From: CAYZTY01 sp964444665
GTDB taxonomy: Bacteria; Planctomycetota; Phycisphaerae; Sedimentisphaerales; CAYZTY01
Direction of reading: 5' to 3'
Assembly (NCBI GenBank): GCA_964444665.1
Contig: CAYUIE010000005.1
Span: forward strand, 1-64,000
DNA length: 64,000 nt
Part shown: one piece after another, positions 1 to 7,356 of the stretch
Layout of the letters: each line of letters opens with the position of its first letter
Position numbering within the stretch: the stretch's first letter is position 1
Notes under the pieces: generated by a model
The model's database searches: none
What the model saw: the letters and a program-made list of their open reading frames with translations, nothing else
What the model was told of the DNA's origin: nothing
Program-made: the position numbers and the translations under genes

Positions 1-1
1 T

Positions 2-139
2 GATAATGAGGACGACGCCGGGAGGGCTTATGACAAGGCCGCCCGAAAATATCAAAAGGATTTCGCTGAACTAAATTTCCCGAGACCACAAAGCAGGTTA
101 AAGAAGTGGATTAATTCGCTTATTTCCTCAAATTTTTAA
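2..139 (+). CDS. C-terminal end of an AP2-like DNA-binding protein (partial at left edge)
   Basis: An open frame enters from the left edge and stops at TAA 137-139, giving 45 residues. It begins with the stretch DDAGRAYDKAARKY followed by a phenylalanine-rich end (FAELNFP). This matches the C-terminal helix of AP2/ERF-type domains, whose consensus has an A-A-x-A-Y-D-x-A-A helix followed by an N-F pair. In bacteria such domains mostly sit in HNH homing-type endonucleases, so this may be the tail of one; that part is inference because the rest is outside the window. The last 20 bases overlap, tail to tail, the GIY-YIG gene on the other strand. The identification rests on a short stretch. Confidence 0.4.
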   Translation, partial: DNEDDAGRAYDKAARKYQKDFAELNFPRPQSRLKKWINSLISSNF

Positions 140-839
140 TGGCAATTAAATTGCCGTTTTTGTCTTTGTATTTCCAGAAATTCCAGCCGTTCACAGCACC
201 TTTTTTTATTATTGCATCTCCAGCGGATGAAGGAGAATTATAAACAGTACCGTTCAATCTTATCCCTCCATTAGCTTTTAACCAGGCCTTATATTCCTTA
301 CCTTTATATTGAGCATAGAGAACTTTACCGCCTTTAAAGATTCCTCGTAAAGGCCTGTCTTTTTTAATAGCTAATTTTCTTTTTGTTTGACCGGCTGATT
401 TTATTTTCACTCTGCCGCCGATTATGTCAATAACCTGCTTTTCCCATTCCTGTTTTAGTTTCCTTTTAAGCAGGCGCCTTAGGTTTTTTGAAGAACCGAG
501 TTTTCCTCTGATGCGGTTTCCCTTAGGGTCGGCAATTCTTAACACAAGTGATTCAAGCTCTTTTATATGGTCGGCCTTGCGTATAATGTAGAGACTGAAG
601 TGTGTCCATTTGCCCTGATGTCTGTCTTTAAGATGGTAATTTATTCTATTCCTAAGATTACTCGCAAGGCCTACATAGTAAAGCCTGTCGTTCTTATATA
701 GGGCATAAATGCCTTGATTGCCTTTAATCAGTTCAGTAATTACATTTCTGTAATCGACGAAGACCTTTGCCCCTATCTTTTCCAGAAAGCCGGTTATAAT
801 AGGCCTTGAGCTTCTTTTTGCTTTCTTTTTCTTAGCCAT
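120..839 (-). CDS. GIY-YIG nuclease with a C-terminal RAMA/DUF4357-like domain
   Basis: A 239-residue protein with a Lys-rich N-terminus (KKKK at 3-6). The GIY-YIG core is visible: GIY at 43-45, YYVG at 54-57, Arg63/Arg65 after the second motif, and a Glu-containing helix (HIKELE, about 91-96), all expected of this nuclease fold. After a basic linker, the C-terminal part carries a Y-x-SPSSAG segment and then NGWNFW (roughly 200-222). That pattern is typical of RAMA or DUF4357 modules found on restriction and methylation-linked proteins. It is the last gene of a three-gene minus-strand unit, starting 3 bp after the methyltransferase stop. A role in the adjacent restriction-modification system, as accessory nuclease or second restriction enzyme, is inference. 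Confidence 0.75.
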   Translation of the reverse strand: MAKKKKAKRSSRPIITGFLEKIGAKVFVDYRNVITELIKGNQGIYALYKNDRLYYVGLASNLRNRINYHLKDRHQGKWTHFSLYIIRKADHIKELESLVLRIADPKGNRIRGKLGSSKNLRRLLKRKLKQEWEKQVIDIIGGRVKIKSAGQTKRKLAIKKDRPLRGIFKGGKVLYAQYKGKEYKAWLKANGGIRLNGTVYNSPSSAGDAIIKKGAVNGWNFWKYKDKNGNLIAIKNLRK

Positions 840-842
840 TAT

Positions 843-1901
843 TCAACTCCCCAAAATTGCTGCTTCACCCAATTCAATAAATTCGTATTCAGGTTTAGCA
901 ACAAAAAGGTCAGTTTCAATCGTTTCAAGTTTTTTAATGGTTGCCTTAATAGCTTTTTCTGATTGATCAATACCTATCCACTTTCTACCATTAATTTGGG
1001 CTGATTTCAAAGTTGTTCCCGAACCGCAAAAACAATCTAGAACTATACTGCTAGAATTTGAAGAAGTAAGAACAATTAAATCCAGTAAGTCAGGATTTTT
1101 TTCTGTCGGATAAGTAGGATATTGGGGATCCTTGTATTCCCAGATATCTTGTACTCTCTTGCCATCTCTTTCGTCAGCAAAAATTATTTTTCTTGGATTT
1201 CCTGTTGAAGACCATTCAATAAGCCCCTCTTTATCCCATTGTTCAAGAGTTTCAACATCAGTCCTCCAGTGTCTGCCTTTGGGTGGCATTATTCCTTTAA
1301 ATGGTTGATTTGATTTTCCGTTTTCTGTTTCTCCTGGTGCGTGAATAGGCACAGTTGTATATTTTCTTCCATTTTCATCCTTCTTTGGGAATAATTTATC
1401 TATGTCTTTTTTTGTATATTTTTCTCGTGGTTCGTTCCAAATTGGATTTGAAGATTTTGTATAAAAAAGAATGAGGTCTTTTACATTACCATAACCAAGT
1501 CGATTAAAGTTTTTGGGATTACATTTAACTCTTGTAATATCGTTTCTGAAATTCTCAATTCCAAAAACTTCATCCATCATCACTTTTACATAATGCCCAA
1601 TTTTGTAATCAATATGCAAATAAATTGAACCTTTTTCAGATAATAACTTTTTAATTAGAATTAACCGTTCTCTTAAGAATTCAATAAAGTCTTTGCCAAT
1701 AAGTTTGTCAGAATATGCAATATCTCCGTTCCTTGAGTTACTAATTGTTGAGGCCCTACCGTCTGTAATGGTAAAATTACCACCTGTCGCAAAAGGCGGG
1801 TCAATATATACTAAGTCAATTTTCCCTTTTAGTTCTTTGTTTTCTAAAAGGTAGTCAAGGCCTTGAATGTTATTTCCTTTTATTAGTAAGTTCTTCATCA
1901 T
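843..1901 (-). CDS. Type II DNA methyltransferase, beta class (N4-cytosine or N6-adenine)
   Basis: A 352-residue SAM-dependent DNA methyltransferase. The catalytic motif IV reads DPPF (34-37) and lies before the SAM-binding motif I FCGSG (about 291-295). This permuted order is that of beta-class enzymes such as M.HinfI-type adenine or N4-cytosine methylases. It would methylate the recognition site of the neighbouring endonuclease and protect host DNA. Two ATG codons lie in a row at the start (1899-1901 and 1896-1898). The first is one base after the endonuclease stop, implying translational coupling. DPPF rather than DPPY occurs in both adenine and cytosine-N4 enzymes, so the modified base is not decided here. 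Confidence 0.85.
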   Translation of the reverse strand: MMKNLLIKGNNIQGLDYLLENKELKGKIDLVYIDPPFATGGNFTITDGRASTISNSRNGDIAYSDKLIGKDFIEFLRERLILIKKLLSEKGSIYLHIDYKIGHYVKVMMDEVFGIENFRNDITRVKCNPKNFNRLGYGNVKDLILFYTKSSNPIWNEPREKYTKKDIDKLFPKKDENGRKYTTVPIHAPGETENGKSNQPFKGIMPPKGRHWRTDVETLEQWDKEGLIEWSSTGNPRKIIFADERDGKRVQDIWEYKDPQYPTYPTEKNPDLLDLIVLTSSNSSSIVLDCFCGSGTTLKSAQINGRKWIGIDQSEKAIKATIKKLETIETDLFVAKPEYEFIELGEAAILGS

Positions 1902-1902
1902 A

Positions 1903-2685
1903 CTATAGCTGATATAAAAATTCTCGTAAAACTAATGCACTCATTATATTATAGTTCTTATAAATCCCGGTTATTGCTTTATACATTTTGTTTTTTCCTT
2001 CGATATAAAGAACTCCGTCTAAAATGGCAATTTTAATTGCTCTTACTCCCTCTGCTTCAACGGTGCTTATAGCATCACTGAATTGAGCGTTTTGGTGCCC
2101 ACCAAAATCAGTAAGAAATTTTGCTTCTCCAATAATATATTTACCGTTAAATCTTGCTACAAAGTCTAGTCCTTTATCATGATTATAACGCAATTTTTTT
2201 TGTGCAAAGTTCATCATTGCTCTATCGCTCTCGTCTAAAATGGCATCTTCTTCATTAGCCATAAATTGAGATAAACCAACTGGAGTAATTCCAAGAGATT
2301 TTTTTCTTAACCATTCACGAAACATTGGCCCAATCTGACGGTTCGTTTCTTTGGGCTCACTGCATTTTTCAAAGATTTCATCAAGCCCAATTTCGTAAAG
2401 TCTGCCACAAATACGATTTATTGTTCTTGGGTTTCTCTCAATCGCGGATTTATCCCTTCTTAAATATGCGACATAACTATCTTTTATTGGGAAAAGGTCA
2501 AGCTCAATAAGTTTTCTTAAAAGAACATCATTATTTCTACGTTTAAATGCTTTTTCAATATCAGACCAAATTACTTCATTAATATCTCGTATTCCTTCTG
2601 GAATTGTCGGATAAACTTGAAATAGGTCGTCAAGATAAGACCTTTGGTTTGCGTAATCTATACTTAATTTAGCCCATCTTTTCAT
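1903..2685 (-). CDS. Type II restriction endonuclease, PD-(D/E)XK fold
   Basis: A 260-residue protein directly upstream of the methyltransferase. The C-terminal half holds a plausible PD-(D/E)XK active site: Asp174 in LDF, then 12 residues of beta-hairpin, then Glu187-Ala-Lys189 in IIGEAKF, followed by a Gln-rich helix (GGHQNAQFSDA). This spacing and the IGEAKF strand are characteristic of type II restriction enzymes. The N-terminal 150 residues are helical and probably recognise DNA. ATG 2683-2685 is preceded by AAGGAAA, a good ribosome site. The gene is first in the unit, ahead of its cognate methylase, an order that usually needs some control to prevent self-cleavage. No C-protein gene is visible. 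The recognition sequence cannot be inferred. Confidence 0.8.
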   Translation of the reverse strand: MKRWAKLSIDYANQRSYLDDLFQVYPTIPEGIRDINEVIWSDIEKAFKRRNNDVLLRKLIELDLFPIKDSYVAYLRRDKSAIERNPRTINRICGRLYEIGLDEIFEKCSEPKETNRQIGPMFREWLRKKSLGITPVGLSQFMANEEDAILDESDRAMMNFAQKKLRYNHDKGLDFVARFNGKYIIGEAKFLTDFGGHQNAQFSDAISTVEAEGVRAIKIAILDGVLYIEGKNKMYKAITGIYKNYNIMSALVLREFLYQL

Positions 2686-3137
2686 TCTGATTTCCTTCTA
2701 ATTCAGCTTCATTTTTCGCCCAAATATAAAATAGAAGATAATAAATTTTTAAATTAAAAACTTTATCCGTTCGTTTCAGTTTTTAATCTCTTAGCTAAGT
2801 ATTATGACGATTAATCAGACATAAATAAAGCAGAAAATTATTCCCACATTTCGCTGCCCCTATGGGACGCCAGCGCGCTGCCGGAGGCCCTTCGACAGGC
2901 TCAGGACAGACCGAGATTGGTTCGGCCCATTCGACAAGCCCATAACAAGCACCACAGGGAGGAAACAAAATATTGCTTTGCATCTGGAAGCCGCGATGAG
3001 GAACCTCCAGTATTACGCAGCCATTAGGCGTAGTAAATAGATTAAATCCGAACTGACGGATGCAAGGCAATTTAAGTTCGGCCGTAGGCAGCAGCGAAAA
3101 TCCGTCAACTTTTTTTCACTTTCCCCCATTTTTCCCC
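2686..3137. other. Non-coding spacer between the restriction unit and the phosphate block
   Basis: The first 100 bases, upstream of the restriction operon, are very AT-rich and would contain its minus-strand promoter, although no clear -35/-10 pair stands out. The middle holds a dispersed-repeat remnant described separately. At 3048-3107 two complementary pairs interleave: CCGAAC 3048-3053 with GTTCGG 3076-3081, and TGACGGA 3054-3060 with TCCGTCA 3101-3107. That is a pseudoknot-like arrangement, possibly chance. A long open frame on the minus strand here (2795-3070) has no family resemblance and includes the repeat, so it is not called as a gene. Confidence 0.5.
2886..2946. repeat. Dispersed-repeat remnant containing CCCTTCGACAGGCTCAGGAC
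   Basis: The core CCCTTCGACAGGCTCAGGAC (2889-2908) matches a short GC-rich palindrome family seen between genes of many environmental bacteria. When translated on the reverse strand it yields the tell-tale CPEPVEG peptide. A second half-like stretch, CCCATTCGACAAGCCC, follows at about 2927-2942. The identification comes from memory of that motif; no second full copy was seen in this window. Confidence 0.5.
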
Positions 3138-3166
3138 TTGACTACCCCCGTTCCCTTGTCTATAAT
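3138..3166 (+). promoter_or_regulatory. Near-consensus sigma-70 promoter for the rrf2-pst block
   Basis: TTGACT at 3138-3143 and a perfect TATAAT at 3161-3166 are separated by exactly 17 bases. Transcription would start near 3173, about 50 bases upstream of the regulator's ATG. This is the best promoter match found in the window. Confidence 0.75.
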
Positions 3167-3176
3167 GTTAATAGAC
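3158..3176. promoter_or_regulatory. Palindromic operator candidate over the -10 box
   Basis: GTCTAT (3158-3163), a 7-base spacer, then ATAGAC (3171-3176) form a perfect inverted repeat. It covers the -10 element and the expected start site. Rrf2-family dimers bind palindromes of about this size, so autoregulation by the gene just downstream is a reasonable inference. Just after it, a 15-base direct repeat with one mismatch (3182-3196 and 3207-3221) contains a GGAG ribosome-site core in each copy. Confidence 0.45.
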
Positions 3177-3224
3177 TTACAAGACAAGGAGAACGGTAGG
3201 GATAAAAGACAGGGAGAACGGATT

Positions 3225-3650
3225 ATGAAGCTGACGACGAAAAGCGAGTATTCCATCCTGGCCCTTATTTACTTAGCCCGGCACCACCGTGAGGCGTCCC
3301 TTAGCGGAGAAAAGGGGGGCTTTATCAAGGCCGAGAAAATCTGCACCAAACACGATATCCCGCAAAAGTACCTCGAATTGCTGTTTTTAACCTTAAGGCA
3401 GGGCGGCTACATAAAGACCCGCAGGGGCACGAGCGGCGGCTGCAAATTAGCGAAGCCGGCCTCGAAGATAAATATCGCGGAGATTATCAGACTGATGGAC
3501 GGGGCCCTGGCCCCGACGGAGTCTGTGAGCAGGTTCTTTTTCTCGGACACGCCGCTGTCAAAAGAGAAGAAAATCATAAAGGTTTTCAAGGAAATAAGGG
3601 ACTATATATCGAATAAGCTGGAAAAGGTAACACTTGCAGATTTGGTCTGA
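3225..3650 (+). CDS. Rrf2-family transcriptional regulator
   Basis: The protein is 141 residues from ATG 3225, which follows GGGAG and begins MKLTTKSEYSILAL, the standard Rrf2 N-terminus; the frame is open further upstream but the promoter lies inside that extension. The winged-helix part has the family pattern IPQKYLELLF for the recognition helix region, then RGTSGGCKLAKPA for the wing. IscR-type regulators hold a 2Fe-2S cluster with three clustered cysteines near residues 92-104. Here only Cys40 and Cys73 exist, so this is a cluster-free type like CymR, or one with another sensor. It sits 16 bp before pstS on the same strand, so it probably controls the phosphate block as well as itself. 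Confidence 0.85.
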   Translation: MKLTTKSEYSILALIYLARHHREASLSGEKGGFIKAEKICTKHDIPQKYLELLFLTLRQGGYIKTRRGTSGGCKLAKPASKINIAEIIRLMDGALAPTESVSRFFFSDTPLSKEKKIIKVFKEIRDYISNKLEKVTLADLV

Positions 3651-3666
3651 AAGGGAGGTAAAAGTA

Positions 3667-4641
3667 ATGAAGAGGGCATTGAGTATTTTATTGATTTTAG
3701 GCCTATCGGGCTTGTTTTTCGCCCCCGGCTGCCGCAGGCACCAGGCCGACCGGCCCGGCGACGATTTAAAGGGCACAATTACCATTTCGGGCGCGTGGGC
3801 GCTTTATCCGATGGTGGTCAAATGGGCCGAGGAATTCCAGCGGATTCACCCGGCCGTTAGGGTCGACGTCGCGGCTGGCGGGGCAGGCAAGGGAATGGCC
3901 GACTGCCTGGCGAAGGTCGTCGATATCGGGATGGTTTCCCGCGATATTTATCCGGCCGAGATTGAAAAAGGAGCGTGGTTGACGTCGGTGACTAAAGACG
4001 CCGTGGTGCCGGTGGTGAATGGGAAGAATCCTTTGTTGAAGGAGCTGCTTGCCGGGGGCGTTAGGAGGGAGACTTTTATCGATATCTGGATAACAGGGGA
4101 AGTTAAAACCTGGAGGCAGGTTACAGGAAGTGAAACCACAGATGCGATTCACGTTTATACGCGAAGTGATGCCTGCGGCGCAGCAAAGACCTGGGCGAAA
4201 TATCTGGGTAAACATCAGGAAGACCTGCTCGGCGTGGGAGTTTACGGGGACCCAGGCCTGGCTGAGGCGGTAAAGAAAGACGAGCTGGGAATCGGATTTA
4301 ATAATATCAACTATGCATACGACTCTAAAACCAAAAAAGAGGTTGGAGAGCTAAAGGTGCTGCCTATCGACCTTAACGGCAACGGCCAACTGGACGAAGA
4401 CGAGGATTTCTACGAGAACCGGGATGAAATTGTCAATGCCATAGCGACGGGCAAATATCCATCCCCGCCAGCCAGACCGCTGCATCTTGTTTCAAAGGGC
4501 AGGCCGGAAAGAAAAGTGGTATTGGAATTCCTCAAATGGATTCTTACCGACGGGCAAAAGTATATTCCCGAATCCGGCTATATAAATCTTACCGAAGAAA
4601 AAATCGCTGAAGAGCTGAAAAAACTCGAAGTCAATGATTAA
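3667..4641 (+). CDS. pstS: Phosphate ABC transporter substrate-binding lipoprotein PstS
   Basis: The chosen start, ATG 3667, follows a strong GGGAGG. It gives 324 residues and a lipoprotein signal peptide with the lipid-modified Cys at position 22 (FFAPGC). The frame is open 33 bases further upstream, but that would overlap the regulator and bury the signal. The fold is that of PBP-like phosphate binders: an N-terminal ISGAWALYPMVVKWAEEF stretch, AGGAGKGMADC for the phosphate-binding loop, and RSDACGAAKTWAKYLG. It captures phosphate in the periplasm and delivers it to PstCA. The signature loop varies from classical PstS (GSGKG), so a related oxyanion cannot be excluded. pstC overlaps its last 8 bases. 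Confidence 0.85.
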   Translation: MKRALSILLILGLSGLFFAPGCRRHQADRPGDDLKGTITISGAWALYPMVVKWAEEFQRIHPAVRVDVAAGGAGKGMADCLAKVVDIGMVSRDIYPAEIEKGAWLTSVTKDAVVPVVNGKNPLLKELLAGGVRRETFIDIWITGEVKTWRQVTGSETTDAIHVYTRSDACGAAKTWAKYLGKHQEDLLGVGVYGDPGLAEAVKKDELGIGFNNINYAYDSKTKKEVGELKVLPIDLNGNGQLDEDEDFYENRDEIVNAIATGKYPSPPARPLHLVSKGRPERKVVLEFLKWILTDGQKYIPESGYINLTEEKIAEELKKLEVND

Positions 4642-5524
4642 CAGATTACTAAAAGATAAACTGGCCAGCAAGATAATGCTGGTGCTGACGGTGCTGTCGG
4701 GCTCGATTGTATTTTTGATAGCAATCGGGCTTTACCTAAGGGCGCGGCCGATTCTGGGGATTAAGCCGTTAAGGGAGCTATTGTTTTCGACGTCGTGGCA
4801 TCCTTTGCGAAAGGAGTTCGGCTTTTTCCCGTTCATTATGGGCTCGCTCTGGGTGACGGGTGTGGCGGTTATTATCGCGATTCCGCTTTGCCTGCTGACT
4901 ACGATATTTCTTTCCGAATACGCGCCGCGATATATTCGCGAATGGGCCAAACCACTTATCGACCTGCTTGCGGGTATACCATCGGTGGTTTACGGCGTAT
5001 GGGGAGTGCTGGTTATAGTGCCGCTTATAAAAAACCATATTGCACCTTTCTTTGGAACCTTTTCGAGCGGTTACTGCGTGCTGGCGGGCGGTATAGTGCT
5101 GGCGATAATGGTCTTTCCAATAATTATTCACGTTTCGTTAGAAGTTTTCAGGACTGTGCCTTACGAAATCAGAGAGGCCTCCTTATCGTTAGGGGCGACA
5201 AAGTGGCAGACAATAAAGCACGTCGTCATCCGTAAGGCTATGCCGGGCGTTCTCGCAGCGATTGTGCTGGGATTATCGCGGGCGTTCGGCGAGACAATGG
5301 CGGTGCTTATGGTCGCGGGGAACGTGGCCAAGGCACCGTCATCGATACTCGACCCTGCTTACCCGCTGCCCGCGCTGATCGCCAATAATTATGGAGAGAT
5401 GCTGTCAGTGCCATTATATGACTCGGCACTGCTGCTTGCGTGCCTGGTTTTATTAATGGTAGTGCTGTTTTTCAATATTATCGCAAGGATTGTACTAATC
5501 AGAGTCGAAAGAAGCATACAGTAA
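4634..5524 (+). CDS. pstC: Phosphate ABC transporter permease PstC
   Basis: A 296-residue integral membrane protein with about six hydrophobic segments. It contains the ABC permease EAA loop EASLSLGATKWQTIKHVVIRKAMPG (from about residue 180), where the coupling helix contacts PstB. The motif GIPSVVYGVWG, typical of PstC and PstA, is present near residue 115. The ATG overlaps the pstS stop by 8 bases, indicating translational coupling. Its length matches the PstC family. It pairs with PstA to form the transmembrane channel. Confidence 0.93.
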   Translation: MINRLLKDKLASKIMLVLTVLSGSIVFLIAIGLYLRARPILGIKPLRELLFSTSWHPLRKEFGFFPFIMGSLWVTGVAVIIAIPLCLLTTIFLSEYAPRYIREWAKPLIDLLAGIPSVVYGVWGVLVIVPLIKNHIAPFFGTFSSGYCVLAGGIVLAIMVFPIIIHVSLEVFRTVPYEIREASLSLGATKWQTIKHVVIRKAMPGVLAAIVLGLSRAFGETMAVLMVAGNVAKAPSSILDPAYPLPALIANNYGEMLSVPLYDSALLLACLVLLMVVLFFNIIARIVLIRVERSIQ

Positions 5525-5617
5525 AAATACAAGAGATAAAAAAGTGTTTAAAATCAGGGACTGGCAAACGCTATTTAAAAAACAGATTAAAGCGTTTCCT
5601 GTCTCTAACGGGGTAAA

Positions 5618-6469
5618 ATGAGCAAGAGAAAGATAGAAGAGAGTTTGTTTAAGGGGCTGATGGTTATCTCCACCCTTATTATTTTATCGAGCCTTGTGCT
5701 TATATTAGCTACGGTCATCATAAAAGGTCTGCCCGCTATGAATCTGGCAATGATTACTCAAACCCCTAAAGGCGGATTTTATCTCGGTAAAGAAGGGGGA
5801 ATACTAAACGCTATTGTCGGGTCGCTTTATCTGGCAGGCGGGGCGACGATTCTGGCTATTCTTATAAGCCTGCCCGTTGTTTTGTACCTGAACGTATACG
5901 CCAAAAAGGGTTCGCGCATAATAACTTTCACACGTTTTTCGTTTGACGTATTGTGGGGCGTGCCGTCGATAGTCTACGGGGCGTTCGGCTTTACGATTAT
6001 GCTTTTCTTCGGCCTGAGGGCTTCGCTTTTAGGCGGCATTATTGCCGTGGCGCTGCTGATACTGCCTATTATGAGCAGGGCAATGGATGAGGTAATAAGA
6101 ATGGTGCCGAAAGAGCTTCTGGAGGCATCATATTCGTTGGGAGCAACGAGGTTAGAGACCGCTTTTAAAGTGGTTGTAAGACAGGCGCTGCCCGGGATAT
6201 TGACCGCCGTTTTGATTGCGTTCGGCAGAGGTATTGGAGACGCGGCCTCGGTGATTTTCACGGCGGGCTTCAGCGATTTTATTCCTTATTCACTGCTTCG
6301 TCCGGCGGCAACCCTGCCTTTAGCGATTTTCTTCCAGCTTGGAACACCATTCCCAGAGGTGCAGGACAGGGCATACGCATCGGCATTTATACTTACCATA
6401 ATAATCCTGATAATAAGTTTAACCTCACGAATTTTAACCAGGAAATTCACGCGGCACGTAATCAAATAG
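5618..6469 (+). CDS. pstA: Phosphate ABC transporter permease PstA
   Basis: A 283-residue permease, second subunit of the channel. It shows GVPSVYGAF-type sequence (GVPSIVYGAFGF near residue 116) and an EAA loop, EASYSLGATRLETAFKVVVRQALPG, near residue 168. Several hydrophobic helices span the length. It lies 93 bases after pstC, an unusually loose spacing in an otherwise compact operon. That spacer is A-rich with no clear hairpin. The ATG has only a weak GGGG upstream; an in-frame stop at 5606-5608 excludes a longer form. Confidence 0.92.
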   Translation: MSKRKIEESLFKGLMVISTLIILSSLVLILATVIIKGLPAMNLAMITQTPKGGFYLGKEGGILNAIVGSLYLAGGATILAILISLPVVLYLNVYAKKGSRIITFTRFSFDVLWGVPSIVYGAFGFTIMLFFGLRASLLGGIIAVALLILPIMSRAMDEVIRMVPKELLEASYSLGATRLETAFKVVVRQALPGILTAVLIAFGRGIGDAASVIFTAGFSDFIPYSLLRPAATLPLAIFFQLGTPFPEVQDRAYASAFILTIIILIISLTSRILTRKFTRHVIK

Positions 6470-6478
6470 GAGGTTGTG

Positions 6479-7240
6479 ATGAAATCGGAAACACATATAA
6501 GCGTACAAAGCCTGAACGTATTTTACGGGAAGCAGCAGGCGCTAAAAAATATTACTATCGATATTCCGGACAAGAAGATAATTGCCATAATCGGCCCATC
6601 AGGATGCGGTAAAACCACTCTCCTGAAGTCGTTCAACCGCCTGATAGATTCGATAGACGGCGTTAAGGTTTCCGGTAGGGTTTTAGTCGACGGAGAAGAC
6701 ATTTTCGACCCCAAGGCGGAGGTTACGCATATCAGAAAAAAGATGGGTCTGCTTGCCCAAAGCCCTTATCCGCTTCCAATGTCTATTTATGACAACGTCG
6801 CATACGGGCCGAGGATTCACGGATTAAAGAATAAAAGACGGCTGGACCAAATAGTCGAGTATTACCTTAAAGAATCCAGCCTATGGAATGAGGTCAAAGA
6901 CAGGCTGAGTACACCGGCATCGAGGATTTCGGTGGGGCAGCAACAGAGACTGTGTCTGGCAAGAGGGCTTGCGGTCGAGCCTGAGATAATCCTTGCCGAT
7001 GAGCCGACTTCAGCCCTCGACCCAAGGTCGAGCCAGCGAATTGAGCAGAGCTTTCTCAGACTGAAGGAAGAATACACAATAATTATCGTTACCCATATTC
7101 TGCGCCAGGCAAAAAGGCTTGCCGATTACGTAGTCTTTCTCTATCTTGGCGAGCTGATAGAGCACGGGCCGGCAGAGGAGATTTTCGAAAATCCCAAGGA
7201 ACAAATGACAAAAGAATATATAAAAGGAGTGATAAGTTAA
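6479..7240 (+). CDS. pstB: Phosphate ABC transporter ATP-binding protein PstB
   Basis: A 253-residue ATPase that powers phosphate import. Walker A GPSGCGKTT (39-47), the ABC signature SVGQQQRL (151-158) and Walker B ILADEPTSALDP (from 171) are all intact. The chosen ATG 6479 sits 5 bases after AGGAGG; a GTG three bases earlier is too close to the ribosome site. It lies 9 bases after pstA. The usual next gene, phoU, is absent; the downstream gene encodes a beta-barrel protein instead. Confidence 0.95.
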   Translation: MKSETHISVQSLNVFYGKQQALKNITIDIPDKKIIAIIGPSGCGKTTLLKSFNRLIDSIDGVKVSGRVLVDGEDIFDPKAEVTHIRKKMGLLAQSPYPLPMSIYDNVAYGPRIHGLKNKRRLDQIVEYYLKESSLWNEVKDRLSTPASRISVGQQQRLCLARGLAVEPEIILADEPTSALDPRSSQRIEQSFLRLKEEYTIIIVTHILRQAKRLADYVVFLYLGELIEHGPAEEIFENPKEQMTKEYIKGVIS

Positions 7241-7251
7241 AAGCAGTTAAT

Positions 7252-7271
7252 GGTGGGGCAAAGGCCCCACC
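7252..7271 (+). terminator. GC-rich hairpin after pstB (no U-tract)
   Basis: GGTGGGGC (7252-7259) and GCCCCACC (7264-7271) make a perfect 8-bp stem with a 4-base loop, 12 bases after the pstB stop. No run of T follows, so it may be an attenuator, an mRNA-stabilising hairpin or a factor-dependent end rather than an intrinsic terminator. Confidence 0.4.
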
Positions 7272-7356
7272 CTCCCGACTAATAGAACACGGGAATGACA
7301 AAAAGTGACAGTTCCTTTTTGGAAACGACACCAACTGTTTTGATGAAAGTAAGGTA

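Noticed and set aside
2795..3070. 91-codon minus-strand open frame
   Set aside because: Contains the CPEPVEG repeat translation, shows no other family resemblance and has no ribosome site; treated as repeat-derived.
3048..3107. Riboswitch-like pseudoknot
   Set aside because: The interleaved complementary pairs lie upstream of the promoter, so they would not be in the rrf2-pst transcript; probably chance or part of the repeat.
3060..3224. N-terminal extension of the Rrf2 regulator
   Set aside because: It would place the consensus promoter inside the coding region; the start at 3225 has a good ribosome site and the family N-terminus.
7252..7271. Strong intrinsic terminator after pstB
   Set aside because: Stem is perfect but there is no U-run, so only a hairpin of uncertain role is annotated.
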